A stretch of DNA of 64,000 bases from Echria macrotheca (GCA_030411725.1 MU839828.1:310001-374000), one strand, 5' to 3'; counted from the stretch's first letter, positions 33,127-45,510 are shown. Numbers and translations are program-made. The notes: generated from the letters alone by a model not told the origin.

Positions 33127-35038
33127 ATGCGATCGTACGCGTGGTTTTCGTTGGTATGCCAATCGCTTCTCGTACAATATTCGGTAGCACAGTTGGTCGA
33201 TGTCCCATCATCAGAAAACTTCTTGCGGAGGAGCGGGTGCTCGGGTAAGAAATCGCAGAGCCGAGTTGCGACGGTCCGGAAACTGACTTCTCTAGTGGCC
33301 GTGCTCGGCGACTATGTTTACATGGACGGCGGCGAGATTGCACAGGTTGTCGACGGCGAGAAACCACCGGGCAACCGGCCATCGAATTCGAGTACGATGT
33401 CTCTTCAGATCACCGCGGATTCGACTAACCTCGTCCAGTAAACACAACCCTCTCCATCGACATATCAAAATCCTGGTCGGCCTCGAGCGTCAAGATTAAC
33501 TCGATCCCCAAGCCCGCCCTCGTCCTTGTCAGCCAGGCCATCTGGGTCGATAACAGCTCGAGCTCGTTCTACATCTGGGGCGGTCATTCTCCCTATGGCG
33601 CGACCACGAATAACATCACCAAGACGTCGCAATGGAAATTCACGGCCGACGGCAGGGGCGCAGGCACCTGGACCAAGGAAATACCGTCGAACCCCCGAGT
33701 GCTCGAGACGTTTACGTTTTCCGAGAATGGCGCCGTCGCGACGGCCGGCGACACGGGCTTTTACGTCGGTGGGGTTGCCTCGGGCTGGACCGAACAGCGG
33801 GCAGCGACGCAGCCCGTTCCCGGACTCGTGTCCTTCAACATGACGACCAAGACGTGGCGCAACGACTCGACGACCGGGATTGTCTCTGCGTACGGGACGC
33901 TGGCGGCCGGCGTGGCGGAGTTCGTCCCGCGGTTCGGACCCAACGGCCTGGTCTTTGTTCTAGGCGGTGCTACCTATACCCTTGCGCCCAACACGCGGCC
34001 GCCAGATGGAATGCGCGACTTCTCGGTCGTTGATTTTTTCGATCCCGTCACGAGGGTGTGGTACACGCAAAAGACGACAGGGACAGCGCCGACGCCGCGG
34101 CAGGGATTTTGTTCGGTGGGGATTGCGAGCTCGAACGGGACGTATGAGATGTAAGTTGACACTCGTTCTAGGATTGCATGTGGCTGACGCCCGCTACAGA
34201 TTCATTTTCGGCGGAACGGATCAACTCACCAAGCAGTTCTACGAGGATGTCTACGTGTTGACGATTCCGGGGTTTGTCTGGTACAAGGTGCAAGCGCCCA
34301 GTGGCGGCGGACCGCGGAAGAATCACCAGTGCGTTGTCATCGGCGGGAGGAAGATGCTGAGCGTTGGAGGGACGGACGACACGGTTGCATGGCCGGCGGT
34401 CTGGACACGACAGGACCCGTTTCCGAATGGCTTGGGCATTTTGGATCTTACTGAGCTGCGATGGACGAGCGACTACGACGCGACGCACCAGGTGTATGAC
34501 TCGCCGCAGGTTGTTAGGGATGGATATGCGAAGGGGGAAGCCGTGGACTGGACGTCTCCGGAAGTTCAACGGCTCTTTGCGACTGAAACTAGTGGGACGG
34601 GTAAGTCCATGATCTGTTGTACCAGACAAAGATTCTGATCATGTTACAGTACCGGGACCCCAGGGAGGCGACAACACTCCGACTCCATCTGCGTCGTCGA
34701 CCAGTTCAACTCCAGTCGGGGCTATTGCGGGTGGCGTGGTCGGGGGCGTGCTTGGACTTGCCCTCGTGGCGGCGGCAGTATTCTTCTTTTTGAAGAAGAG
34801 GCGAGGAACACAGGCCGACAGCGACATCGGCACCCCGTATGTCCACAACGGCGGTCCAGTGGAGGCCGAGAAGGGTTATGTGCCAGTGTCGACCGCTTCC
34901 CCGGGATGGAAGGTGCCGCCAACGTACCACGAGATGAGTACACACGCGATGGCCTCTGAGTTGCATTCCCAGCCGGCATCGAGGCCGGTGTCGACGATGG
35001 CTCATCCTGCCGAGCTGGATGGCGGGACTGCTAGGTGA
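33127..35038 (+). CDS. Membrane-anchored extracellular Kelch-repeat protein
   Basis: Five exons: 33127..33244, 33296..33391, 33439..34150, 34200..34600, 34650..35038; 571 residues. The first intron (33245..33295) is 51 nt, so an unspliced reading stays open and is easily missed. Signal peptide MRSYAWFSLVCQSLLVQYSVA. Kelch-type blades carry VLGDYVYMDGGE, FYIWGG, VFVLGGA, IFIFGGTDQ and RKMLSVGGTDD signatures and fill the ectodomain. Many NxS/T sequons are present. A Thr/Ser/Pro stalk and one TM helix (GAIAGGVVGGVLGLALVAAA) precede a KKRR stop-transfer and an approximately 100-residue cytosolic tail. Extracellular beta-propellers of this layout are common in fungi; the role (adhesion, wall binding, sensing) is unknown. 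Confidence 0.85.
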
Positions 35039-35188
35039 CGGATATAAAACTCTTGGATACATATTAATAACATTACCAACCAGACTACCCTGTAAATGCT
35101 CCCCAAACTCCAGTATCCCAGCGGACATGCGGTAGGTACTTGTGACAGATGCCATGCATTTCAAAACCAATCTGACAGGTGGATGACG

Positions 35189-36606
35189 CTAAACCTGGCT
35201 CTGACTATCGGCAGTCTTCCCTGCCATCATTGCGGGTTTGTCTGGTGGGGTGGGCTGCGTCGGAAGTGCAGTAGCCGCCGGTGCCATGGTGATATCCCCA
35301 GACGGAGGTGGCTTCTCATCAAGCAAAGCTGGTTTCTCCGTTCTCCCTTCCTTCGCCGCCCTCCGCCGCTTGGAGCGGTCTTTCAACCAATCTTTACCAT
35401 GTCAGCTCGATACTCAAAAGTTATGGGGAAAACCCACCGTTGACCCTGTACGACATCTCCACAGGGATCGGGATCCACGTAAACAGGGCCGCAACCTGTC
35501 CAAACCCCCAGATATGATCCTCGAAGGCATCCCCAGCCACCCCCTGGAGCTGAAACCTTTGTCTCCACAGCGTCACCAGCCCAATAACCATAGCCGCCAG
35601 CGACGCACTCACAAACAGCCCCCAAAGCACCTCCAGCCCCCTCAACACCTTCCTCGCCCTCGGGTATTTATTTCCTTTCGTAACCCCCTTATGCTCAGAC
35701 AAACTCTGAATCAGAAACGCAGAGACACAAATCACCGCGGCAAAAAAGACCACGGGCGACGGAAACGGGATCGGCGTAATCGTCTTGAACGCGGGGACAT
35801 CGACACACCCCAGCCCGGCGAGATACCAATTATTCTCGTCGGCCCTGTTAAGTCTGCTCTCGTACAGCGCGGCCATGGCGACGCCAAACCCCAGGAGGAA
35901 CTGGAAGAAGCGCTGCCACCAACGCGCGACGGGATGGAGCAGACAAAAAAAGATGATGAGCAGCGAGTTGAGCTGCATGAACATGAGGACTTGCATCTGG
36001 GCGACCTCGAAGATGGTCGGCGACTGGCGCATGCGGACTAGGGTTGCTACGGCCGAGGCGAAGACTATGAAGCCGTTTGCTTCCCAGAAGACGAGTTGGA
36101 CGTCGGGGTTGGAGAGGATTTTGTGGAGGCCGGATTCGGTGCCTAGAACTGGGGAGGTGTGCCACCAGGGTTGGGACGAGAGGAGGAGGAAGATGCGGAA
36201 GAGGGGGCCGAGGAGGATGGTTAGGGATACTTGGAAGGTGTAGCTAGGTACTGGTGTTAGCTGGGGAGTGGGTTAGAGGGATAAGGAGTGTCGTCTCGTA
36301 CGAGTACATCATCTGATGAGGTGCGGTTAGTGTGCTGAGGCTTCGTTGGGGGAAGGAGAGGGGGGGTTGACGTACCCCGATGCCGGATAGATCTGGGTTG
36401 CCGACGCCGTAGGTGAGGATGCACAGGTTCTGGCATCGTTCGACCTCGGCGGTTAGGTTGAGGCCGTGGTCTAGGGCGTAGGTGAAGAAGCTCTGCATGT
36501 CGGGGAACGAGCAGTTGTCCGCCGCGGAAACGGGCACTCCGAGCTGCTGTCCGGTCACGGCCGGGAGCAGCAGCAGAAATGGGAACAGTAACGAGTGAAG
36601 AGGCAT
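35189..36606 (-). CDS. Multipass membrane protein with signal peptide and an 11-nt microexon
   Basis: Exons 36606..36376, 36312..36302, 36243..35438 and 35391..35189; 416 residues. Introns: 36313..36375, 36244..36301 and 35392..35437. Signal peptide MPLHSLLFPFLLLLPAVTG. A short ectodomain has Cys at NCSFPDM and CQNLCIL. The microexon ATGATGTACTC links IG to YTFQVSLTILLGPLFRIFLLL, and only with it does the frame hold. About six or seven hydrophobic helices follow, then a cytosolic tail rich in basic and Pro residues (DRSKRRRAAKEG). I do not recognise the family. The topology resembles fungal receptor-like membrane proteins of unknown ligand. It converges with the Kelch gene 150 bases away. Confidence 0.75.
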
Positions 36607-38990
36607 GTTCGCTGAACGAATGATCGATGGTGTACCTAGCGAAATCACCGGACAGCGACGTCAAAGGTTGATGTTGAGGATGAAATGTCAGGACGAGGCT
36701 CTGGCCGTCGCCGGGGTTTAACGGAGCTACGTAATGATTTTGGGGCTCCCTGTGGTTTTTCTTCGTTGCGGTTCAGAATTGGTGCCTGATTCAGCCCCCA
36801 TGGCATTCCACCACAATGCAGGGCTGCATGCTTCAGCCTGTGGACGCCTGACCCCGCGCTGTCGTCCAATGTCTGCGCCGGTGGGCGGTGCCGCTGTGCC
36901 GCGGTGCTGCGCGGCCCTTGTGTAAATCATTTTGCTTGGTGCAAACTACGATGGGGGATTCGTTGGACGCCACAGTACCCGTACACGGCCACGCATGCAG
37001 ATGTTGGCCTGCGGCGGGCGCGGGAGGATGCGGCTCCCGTTTGGGTCTGCTGGTCATGGTGTTTTTTTTTTTTTTTGCACCAGCTTGGCAGCCCCTCTCT
37101 CTCAGTGTGTTATTGCCGTCAACAAATACGGCGCTGGGCCGGGATGTTTCAGTCATGGGCTCGTCGCCTCTCTTTCGATCCTGTTCTGTGTTGGCCAGCG
37201 AAAATGACGGCAGAGACATACGACTTGTAGGAGCCGAGGACGTTTGGCTCAGGGAGAAATCGTATACTCGATGTTTTGGTGAGCACGGTGCTTCTCGTTT
37301 CGACATTCCCGCAGTTAGTCTTCGCCGGACTCGTCGCTACCTAAAAGTCTCGATGGCCACCTATATTGTCGATTATTGATCATAGGTACTGGGACACGGT
37401 TCGACGAGCAACGCGAGCAGTGAGTTATCCATCATTTTCGGTACAGTTGTTGGCTTACACACCATGGTCATCAGCTGGCTAGCATTTTCCCCATCTAGTT
37501 CGCCATTTTATCGTCGGACAGTCGTCACCGCAGATGATAGTCGTCCGCGGGGATCAGGTTACGGCGGTAGAAAAATTTCTGTACATGTAGGCCTCGGGTA
37601 TCCTAAGAGACAAGCGCAATCCTGGAGGCGTGCAGCTCAGCGGGGCCAACGCCTGGTGTCGACAGAGACGGCGCTCAACACCGCTGTATAACGCATGTCT
37701 GCTCATCCCTCCGGTCTTTCGGAAAGAAAAATTAGACATGTAGGGAACGTCAAGATTCCTGACATCCGCTGCCGGTCTCTCTTCTTCTAGTCAGCTAGCC
37801 GTACGAACCCCGAGAACTCCAGTCCTTTTCCGGTGCGACCTGTGGGGCCATCACAGAAAACATTGAGTCCTCCATCACCGGGTTGAAATTTGGATGGCGA
37901 ACAAGGACCCGAGATCCTGGGGTTGACATCGACGGCCGCGACGTATTCGCCTTTCTCTCGCAGGAGCAAGGCGTTGGATACCTAGGTACCTACGTATTCA
38001 CGTTTCGTGGCTGCGTCTAGATCATCTGTCCGTGTACTTCTGTCATCGATCGTGTTGAGTACCCAAGGATTCTATTTTTTCTGGTAAATCCTTACGGTCT
38101 GGGGTTTCTGGAGTCTGTATGTTAGATAAACACCTCTAGACCTTGAGGCGAATGTCGTGGAGGGCTCCTTGGCTCTTCACTTTTATCTTGAGCGATGAAT
38201 ATCATCAGTCATACAGATCGGTCCTGCATTTTGCAGGAATTAATGACTCTTGATTATTCCATACTCCCGGTAAATAACATCGATGTTGTGGTGGGCGGCG
38301 GTTTCACACCGATCGCCGTCACGGACAATGAATTCATTGTGGCACACATGCCACCGGCAATTGGAGGGTCCTTACCTCAGCACCCACAATCCTCCTTCAT
38401 TGGCTCCGGTTCTGCCTTACCAGGCTTGCCGGGCCACCGAGACCAATCACGGCTACCAAGTCGGCTAAACCATTCCGCCGGGATCGGCGGTTTTTGTTGC
38501 CGGCGCCCTTCCGAACCACAACACCCAATGGCCGCCCACGTCCGCCCGTCCGCTCCTGCATACCCTCCTGCATTCCGCCTCGGTTCACCAAAAAGAAAGT
38601 GAGACCCAACTTAAATACCTAATCATGAGTATTCCTGCACAATCCCCCCCATCTCCGCTATGTCCGACAAGCGACTGGTAGGATCGGGTTCGGGCTTGGC
38701 ATCGTCCCACCGGCACCGGCGTAACACGGATTTAAGGAGTGCCGGTCCGCCAGACACGGTGTTTCAGCGCCGACCGGGGGGACCATCCGCCCTTGCATAC
38801 GCCGTCCGCCGTGTGTTCTTCCCATATAAACACCACGTCTTGGACTCAACATTTCGTGTCCTTCATTCTCACTCACTACCATCCAAAGCCAAGATCACAG
38901 GACCATTCGGAATAAAACACACCCTTCAATCCTCAAACCCGATCCATTACTGCCCACAACCACGAATCAAACACTCCAAAAGACAGCAAA
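36607..38990. other. Long intergenic region
   Basis: 2.4 kb upstream of both flanking genes. A 16-T run lies at 37061-37076. The frame 38195..38602 shows no motif or splice support. The right end holds the TATA box of the next gene. Confidence 0.45.
38825..38830 (+). promoter_or_regulatory. TATA box of the epimerase-like gene
   Basis: TATAAA, 161-166 bases upstream of the ATG at 38991, followed by a leader without upstream ATG in good context. Confidence 0.55.
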
Positions 38991-39826
38991 ATGCACCTCA
39001 TCCTAACCGGCGCCACCGGCCTCGTAGGCAGCGGCATCCTCGACGCAATGATCAAAAACAAAGCCGTCACCAAAATCTCCATCCTGTCCCGCCGCCCCGT
39101 AGGCATGGCCGACGCGGCCCACGACCCGCGGATCAACGTCATCCTCCACAACGACTTCACCTCCTACCCCCCTTCCGTGCTCGACCAGCTCCGCGATGCC
39201 CAAGGCTGCGTCTGGGCCCTAGGCGTAAGCCAGAACCAGGTCACCGAGCCGTACATCCCCCCCTCCCTTTCCCCCTCCCAGACCCCAACTAATCCATTCC
39301 CAGCGAATACGTCGAAATAACAAAAACCTACGCCCTCAACGCCGCAACCGCCTTCCAGTCCCTAGACGAGACCAAAAAACAACCCTTCAACTTCATCTTC
39401 ATCTCCGGCCACGGCGCGACATTCACCCCCGGCCGCCTGACGCCCCTGTTCGGCCGCGTCAAGGGCGAGACGGAACTCGCCCTCGCCGAGATGCGGCGCC
39501 GGAACCCGCTGCTGCGCGCTAGCACCGCGCGCCCCTGCGCCATCGACTGGACGCGGCACGAGGCGATATGGCCGTTCATGCCGCGGCAGGAGGGGTACAA
39601 GGCCGGGCTGATGGGGCGGGGGATCCTGGCTGCGATACGGGTGGGGTATAAGTCCCTGTCTGCGCCGACGGAGGAGCTGGGGCGGTTTGTGACGGATATG
39701 GCTTTGGGGAGGTATGAAGGGGAGGAAGGTGTTCAGGTTGCGAAGAAGGCGGGGGTGGAGGTCTTGGAGGGGGGGTTTCAGGTTGTTGATAATGCTTCTT
39801 TTCGTAAGTTGAGTGGGTTGGACTAA
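38991..39826 (+). CDS. NAD(P)-binding Rossmann protein (NAD-dependent epimerase-like)
   Basis: Exons 38991..39250 and 39304..39826 (intron 39251..39303, GTACAT, CTAAT, CCCAG), 260 residues. The N terminus MHLILTGATGLVGSGILDAM contains the dinucleotide-binding GATGLVGS (7-14). KTYALNAATAF lies where extended/atypical SDR proteins place the active-site helix. FNFIFISGHGAT follows as the third-strand region. It matches the short atypical SDR class often annotated as nucleoside-diphosphate-sugar epimerase in fungi. The catalytic Tyr-x-x-x-Lys is not clear (YALNA instead), so the activity is uncertain. Codon use is strongly C-ending in the first exon. Confidence 0.82.
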
Positions 39827-40035
39827 TGTCGTTCTTTTGGTGGCGTTTGGTTGGGTAGGTGGCGCATGGGACATATATAGAGGTTGTGAGATTATTCTGT
39901 ATTATTTCCCGGTATTTGATTCCGACTAGTCTAATAATTCCTTGTTACTCTTCACACCCTGTCCTTCTCAACATGCCCCCATCGGTACCTATGCAGTTTG
40001 TATCCCCGTTCATGCTCACCACCCACCATAACTCT

Positions 40036-40698
40036 TTATGCCATCAACAACCCAACAAAAACACCCGCAGCCGTCACCGCCAGCATGGCCCGCGACACAT
40101 GCATACCCTCACTCCCAGATCCCTTCGTAGAGCTCGGCGACGCCGACCCAGTGCCCGTAGAGCTGCCACCGCTGCTCCCCGCCGCCACCACAGTCCCGCC
40201 AAACACATTGCTCGGCACGCCGGTATTCGACGACGAACTAGCCTTGCTCTGGTACGCCGACAGCGTCTGGCTGCTGTTGGGGTTGATAACACCCACCATA
40301 CCAGCCTGACAATGCGTTGGCACGCCGCAGTAGAAGAAGATCGGATCGGTCGAGTTGATCTTGACCTGGAACACGCTGCCGCCCGCCGACGTCTGGCGGT
40401 ATCCGAGACCGCCGCCACCGCCGCCCGAGCTGGACGAGGACGAGCTCGACGCCGACGACGCGCCCGTCATGAATCCGCTGAAGAAACCGCCCGTCGCGGC
40501 GGGCATGCACGCGTTGTTGAAGTCGCCCATGATGACCGAGTGGTTCGGCGGGAAGAAGGAGTACTCGATGATGTCGCCGATGGCGGCCGTGACCGAGGAC
40601 GGCGAGAAGGTGAAGCCGTTCTGACCGACGGCGACCGAGACGGTGGCGGCCGCTGCGGCGGTGGCCATGATGGGCAGGCTGAGGAGTGACTGCAGCAT
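40036..40698 (-). CDS. Cupredoxin (plastocyanin-like) extracellular serine-rich protein, GPI-type
   Basis: Single exon, 220 residues, from the ATG at 40698. A short hydrophobic N terminus (MLQSLLSLPIMATAAAAA) is a signal peptide. The cupredoxin domain spans about 20-140: GQNGFTFSP, then GDIIEYSFFPPNHSV, and FFYCGVPTHCQAGMVG. The likely copper ligands are His53, Cys124, His129 and Met134. A Ser/Gly insert (about 80-97) interrupts the fold. The Ser/Thr/Gly tail ends with a hydrophobic stretch (AMLAVTAAGVFVGLLMA), as in GPI-anchored proteins. Members are cell-surface blue-copper-like proteins; the redox partner is unknown. Confidence 0.87.
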   Translation of the reverse strand: MLQSLLSLPIMATAAAAATVSVAVGQNGFTFSPSSVTAAIGDIIEYSFFPPNHSVIMGDFNNACMPAATGGFFSGFMTGASSASSSSSSSSGGGGGGLGYRQTSAGGSVFQVKINSTDPIFFYCGVPTHCQAGMVGVINPNSSQTLSAYQSKASSSSNTGVPSNVFGGTVVAAGSSGGSSTGTGSASPSSTKGSGSEGMHVSRAMLAVTAAGVFVGLLMA

Positions 40699-42147
40699 TT
40701 TTGATGGGTTTCGACGGTCGATGGTATTGATATGAAAGCCGAGGATGAATATCTGCCGATATGGTGGTGGTGGTGATCCGTCTGTGATATTTGGCGGGAT
40801 GAGACACACCAACTCCCACCGAGGGACCACAGGATTTATATCCCCCTTTCCCAGAACCGCATTACTCATGTTTCACAGCATCTCAGGGAGATATGTCGGT
40901 AGTCCTCGGGCAGCGTACGTCACCGACTCTACGAGGAAAGATGCTAATCATAGCACCACCGCCTTGCATTCGCAAAAGTTCCATTCTCTCGGGACCCTGA
41001 GACCGAACCGTGGAACGGTGTCGTGGCCGGAATCTAGCAGCAACCGCGAAAGTTCCTTTTGCCAGCGCCTGCTGGGTACAAAAGTGTGGATGATTGTCAG
41101 TTGTGACAAACCCGTCCGGTCTTTGCCAGTGGGCACGAACAAGGTGTGTGTGACGAGCATAGCCACCCCCGCTGCCTTTTTTTCGTCGTCTCTTCCTCAC
41201 CAGCCAGCCCAAGGCCAGGTGAGTCGGGCTTTTTTGTCGTCCCGACTGGCAGAGATGCAGGGGATTTTTGGTGTGAGTGGTCATGTTATTTCCGCCACAG
41301 GCATGCGATTCGTCAGCGCCGGACGTCGGCGTGCTTGCCGGTTTGGTCGGCCACCGGTCACGGGCTGCCTGTTGCATGGCTTTCAGGCGATGACCTGACG
41401 TCCAACCGATTCCGGACCGGATAGCGCCGTCCCGGTCGGCATCCAGACCTGTTCGCGCTCGACGCGTCGGCCTGTATATCTCAAGCGCGACGGTGATGCC
41501 GGTGTCGGGGATCTCTCGAGATTCGGTGATAAAGAGATTCCCGTCCTTCGACGAATATGCTTCTTCCATTGTTGTGAGATATTTTTGTTTGTTTGACGGT
41601 TGACCCAATGCTACTAGGCGTCGTAAGAGGGCGTAGGCAACAACTCCCGAAGTGGTTGAGGCTCGCCGGGGCCTCATTGACATTGTCTGGTGCCCGGAAA
41701 CTCTGAACGGTCCTCCTAGTTTGCGACTCCGTTAATGGTAAAGGTAGGTACCTGCACTTACGATGTCGTACATACCTATTAAACTCTATTCAGCCAACAT
41801 ATCGATCTCGAAAGAGTTCTTGCTCGACATCCAGGAAAGAACAAAGCGGACCGACAGGAAACACATCTTTGGGCAACGACCTCAGCTTTTATGCCAAGAC
41901 AAAATGGCATCTCCCGAGATTGCAGCAGCTGCCTGCCCAAGGTGTGCTTTGGTCGTAGCTCCGATGCCGCGGGGTACGAACACAAACAGCAGCTAGGCAG
42001 CCACGTCAGTCAGCAGCGTCATCCTCCGCATAACCACCTCACTTGCGCACCTCACTTGACAGAGCCTCAACAAAGAAACCTGCAATCTCTCGCACCAATC
42101 TTCGACCCGGCCCAAAACCTCGTCTGATACCTCTACCGGCATCGAAG
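40699..42147. other. Divergent intergenic region
   Basis: Upstream of the cupredoxin and SH3 genes. The minus frame 40883..41683 is open but contains no recognisable domain and has poor codon context; not called. Confidence 0.4.
40834..40840 (-). promoter_or_regulatory. TATA box of the cupredoxin gene
   Basis: On the minus strand this reads TATAAAT, about 136-142 bases upstream of the ATG at 40698, consistent with strong regulated expression. Confidence 0.55.
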
Positions 42148-42720
42148 ATGGACACCGCCGTCAAGCACGACCTTGCCCCCCGCGCCACGAATTCGGCTGC
42201 CTCGGAATCGACCGACGAGCGCTGGACCGTCGTGACGCCCGAGCTGGAATGCGTCCCCGATAACGTCCTCGGTGCCTCCAAGAACCAGGACGAGCGGGCG
42301 ATTCAGAACGATTCCAAGAGGTACCCCGACGGAGGCGGAGACCGTAATCAAATCCGGCTCGGCAGTGGCGAGACATTGGCGCGGGTTCTGTACACTTTCA
42401 CACCGGTCCGGTATAACGAGCTTGGCGTGATTGCGGGAGAGCATATTGCTATTGTGGCCAAAGGCGAAGCTGGTACATAATTCTTACTCTGGGGGTTTGC
42501 ATCCGAAATGCTGACATGTTGAAATCTAGGTTGGTGGCTCGCCAGAGACGCGTCGCGCAAGTTGGGATGGGTCCCCAAGCGATTTGTCGAAATCGAGGGA
42601 AATCCTGCCGCTGGAGTTTCCAACCCGATGCCGGCTGCAACTTTGGACGAACAAGACGAGCTGCTGTCGCCGTGGATTGCTATCACATTCGGGATGCGGT
42701 CGGTTGAGTCGACGAGATGA
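42148..42720 (+). CDS. Small SH3-domain protein
   Basis: Exons 42148..42472 and 42530..42720 (intron 42473..42529, GTACAT, GCTGAC, TCTAG), 171 residues. Only the spliced form reveals the domain, because the second exon has no start codon of its own. Residues about 77-131 form an SH3 fold: ARVLYTFTPVRYNELGVIAGEHIAIV, the splice joint GWW, then LARDASRKLGWVPKRFVEI. The YTF, ELG, WW, GWVP and FVE positions match the ligand-binding and core residues. The N-terminal 70 residues are polar and disordered, and a 40-residue tail follows. It probably acts as an adaptor binding Pro-rich ligands (family knowledge); the partner is unknown. Confidence 0.8.
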
Positions 42721-44325
42721 GCCGAGAAATGGGGACTCACGACGGTCCTGGACTTTACAGGCTACATCCGTCGTGACACTAGAGCGGCGGAGGAAAGTCT
42801 GGCTGACATCCATCCTTGCCTCGCTCTTGGAATGATGGCTCAGACAGATGGGCAACGGAAGGAGATGCGTATCTGTCATTCCGGTATCCTGTAGGTACCC
42901 TGTTTCCAGCAATGAACTGGTTTCCCAATTCGCAATTGTCAAATGCAAAGTGAGCTCGCTGACGTGTCGTCTGTGACAAGGAGCCAGGCCGAGAAGCGTT
43001 GGAAGTCGACCTGCAGTGCCGCGCGTTGGATTCATCTGAGTGCTGGCTTCTTACATCGCCGTCGGATTGGTACCACAGGTCGCAGAATTCCCAATGTCCA
43101 AGTTGGATTGCTGGGAAGAAGGCACCCAAAAGCCCTAGGACGAAAGGTACACATTCCTGGGCCGTGGGGAAGAGGACCTACCTGTGTGCTCGTGCTGTTG
43201 AATCGATGAAAACGAGATGGGAGAACATCCGAGAACTGGGGGGCGAGACCAAGACGTGATGACATTTTTGCGCATGTGGCCCTGACTGTCAACAGGATTC
43301 TATCGATAAGGTAGGAATGACATTTCATCTGACAGATGGAATGACGCAGACGTCTTGGTAGCCTCACCAATGACTGGACTGCTCTGCCAACGGCAGGTGC
43401 AACCCCATTCAGCTCACTTTCAAAGCAGGCATAATGGATAAGGCTTTGTGACGAAAGCCCAATCTTGCAAACCTGCGACAAACGCTCCTTCTATGAGTCA
43501 ATAGGTACCCCGTGCACCGTGTCTTATAAATCAGATCTCGATGCCTTAAACTTATTCCAAAACTCCAACTGTTCCTAGACCGACGCATTAGACCAAGGTA
43601 TTCCCGGTGCCATATCCCCAGCAGAAGCGCTTCCGAACCAACGCAATCCAATACACCCTCGTCCTCTGGCCCAACGTGAACCCGCGGATACCATGGTGCG
43701 GCCCTGTCAAACACGCCGTAAAAAGCCGCCGGTGCGAGGGATGCAACCGGGCCTGGATCGAGGAACTTCATGTTGGTTGCGGGAGTTCTTCCCTTTGGAC
43801 TGACGGCATATCGGGTTGGTAGTCTGTTTGCTCAAACATCGATTGACTTTTTCCCAGTGCAGCCTGGTGCTGAAGGACAGGCATAGGTATCTTTTGGATA
43901 CGTCATTATTCGACCAAATTCTGCGACCAGCCTATGATTTGAGTCTGCCAGGCTGGGCGGTCGGGTGTCAGGCAGGCCTGCCAGGGCCACTGCAGCAGAG
44001 GTGGTCCCACAATTGTTGTTGAGGAAGGAACTGTGGCATTCAATCTTGTTAGATGGTGCCGTTTCCTCCTGCAACCACAATCCCAATACCGCACAGTTTT
44101 AGCAGCCAGGCCTTTCCCAGCCAGGGTCCGTACCAATTTCCTGCCTGAGGCAGCACCTTCGTTTGCTTTGCTTTTTTTCATCTAAAGATTTGGAGGACCC
44201 GCCTCAACTGTTTTAGCGCGAAGCGCAGATTGGATCTCCACTTCTTTTCTCTCTTCATTCTCACCTCTCAACATCTCCCTCCTCCACAACTCCTCCGACC
44301 GGAAAGAAGGACTTGAACGGGCAAA
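42721..44325. other. Intergenic region
   Basis: 1.6 kb without a supported gene. The minus frame 43409..43771 starts with ATG but lacks recognisable motifs. The start of the more rearranged part of the window may lie here. Confidence 0.4.
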
Positions 44326-45510
44326 ATGGTGGCTCTCGAGAACGACTTCTTGAACAAGCTGTGTTCGGCGGACCAGCTTCAACTCCTCAACGCCATCGAC
44401 CAGCTTCGCCATCAGGGCATCTACAACTATGTCTCCCTTCCCCAGATCATCGTTTGCGGAGACCAGTCTTCGGGCAAAAGTTCAGTCCTCGAGGCCATTT
44501 CAGGCGTGGCCTTTCCGAAGAGCAGCTCGTTGTGTACGCGATTTCCCACCGAGCTCGTCATGCGGCGCCACAGCCAGAAAGGCGCAAGAATCTCCATCGT
44601 GCCTCACGAGACGCGGAACGAAGCCGAGAAGATCGCGCTGCGAACCTTTCGAGAAAGCCTCGATTCATTCGACCAGCTCCCAAACGTTGTCGAGGCTGCG
44701 AAGCTTGCCATGGGCATCTCAACTCACGGCAAAGCCTTCTCCAAGGATATCCTGCGCATCGAAATCAGCGGTCCGGATCGGCCACATCTGACCATCGTCG
44801 ACTTGCCGGGCTTGATCCATTCTGAGACAAAGCATCAATCCGCTTCCGATGTCGAACTCATCCAAGAGGTTGTTCAAGGATACATGAAGGAGTCTCGCTG
44901 CATCATTCTTGCCGTCGTGTCTGCCAAGAACGACTACGCCAACCAAGTTGTACTCAAGCTGGCGCGCACCGCTGACCCCAACGGCCAACGCACCATGGGC
45001 GTTGTGACGAAGCCTGACACTCTCATCCCCGGGTCCCGGGGAGAAGCTGACTTCATCTCCCTCGCCGCGAAACAGGAAGTCGACTTCCGTCTCGGCTGGC
45101 ACGTCGTGAAGAATCTTGACTCGGACAAGGGACCGTCCACCCTCGCCGAACGCGACGCGCAGGAGATCGAGTTCTTCGCGCGAGGTGCCTGGTCTGGACT
45201 GCCCGCAACTTCACTCGGAGTCAGGCATCTTCGAGGCCGGTTGAGCAAGGTTCTGCTTCGCCAGATCGCAACCACCCTCCCCTCTCTGATCGACGAGATG
45301 GAGAAGAGATCGGAGGACAGCAAAGCGCAGCTCAAAGCTTTGGGGGACCCGCGCGCCACGCTTGACCAGCAGCGACTCTATCTCTTCGAGGTCACCCAGA
45401 ATTTCCAGAAACTCCACAGCCCTCGGACCCACACGCCAAAAAGGTTGTTATTTATTTCCACCGCTGTTGCACCATCGCAAACCCTCATTTGTGTTATCGC
45501 ACCGCGCTAG
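44326..45510 (+). CDS. Dynamin-like GTPase, truncated after the GTPase domain
   Basis: Open frame of 394 residues from the ATG at 44326. The GTPase domain is complete: G1 GDQSSGKSS (45-53), G2 Thr71 in LCTRFPTE, G3 DLPG (159-162) and G4 TKPD (228-231). The following bundle segment VRHLRGRLSKVLLRQIATTLPSL is also present. Family resemblance runs to about residue 363 (TQNFQKL) and then stops; the last 30 residues do not resemble a dynamin. Full members run to 650-750 residues with a stalk and GED. The break, near 45420, is close to the left edge of the repeat-protein unit that begins at about 45505. A truncated gene or pseudogene is most likely. Fungal copies of this branch resemble Mx-type proteins. 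Confidence 0.75.
   Translation: MVALENDFLNKLCSADQLQLLNAIDQLRHQGIYNYVSLPQIIVCGDQSSGKSSVLEAISGVAFPKSSSLCTRFPTELVMRRHSQKGARISIVPHETRNEAEKIALRTFRESLDSFDQLPNVVEAAKLAMGISTHGKAFSKDILRIEISGPDRPHLTIVDLPGLIHSETKHQSASDVELIQEVVQGYMKESRCIILAVVSAKNDYANQVVLKLARTADPNGQRTMGVVTKPDTLIPGSRGEADFISLAAKQEVDFRLGWHVVKNLDSDKGPSTLAERDAQEIEFFARGAWSGLPATSLGVRHLRGRLSKVLLRQIATTLPSLIDEMEKRSEDSKAQLKALGDPRATLDQQRLYLFEVTQNFQKLHSPRTHTPKRLLFISTAVAPSQTLICVIAPR

Noticed and set aside
40883..41683. Minus-strand frame of 266 codons
   Set aside because: No domain, no good ATG context at the N terminus, and composition unlike neighbouring genes.
43409..43771. Minus-strand ATG frame of 120 codons
   Set aside because: First half looks coding-like, but no family, splice site or neighbour supports it.
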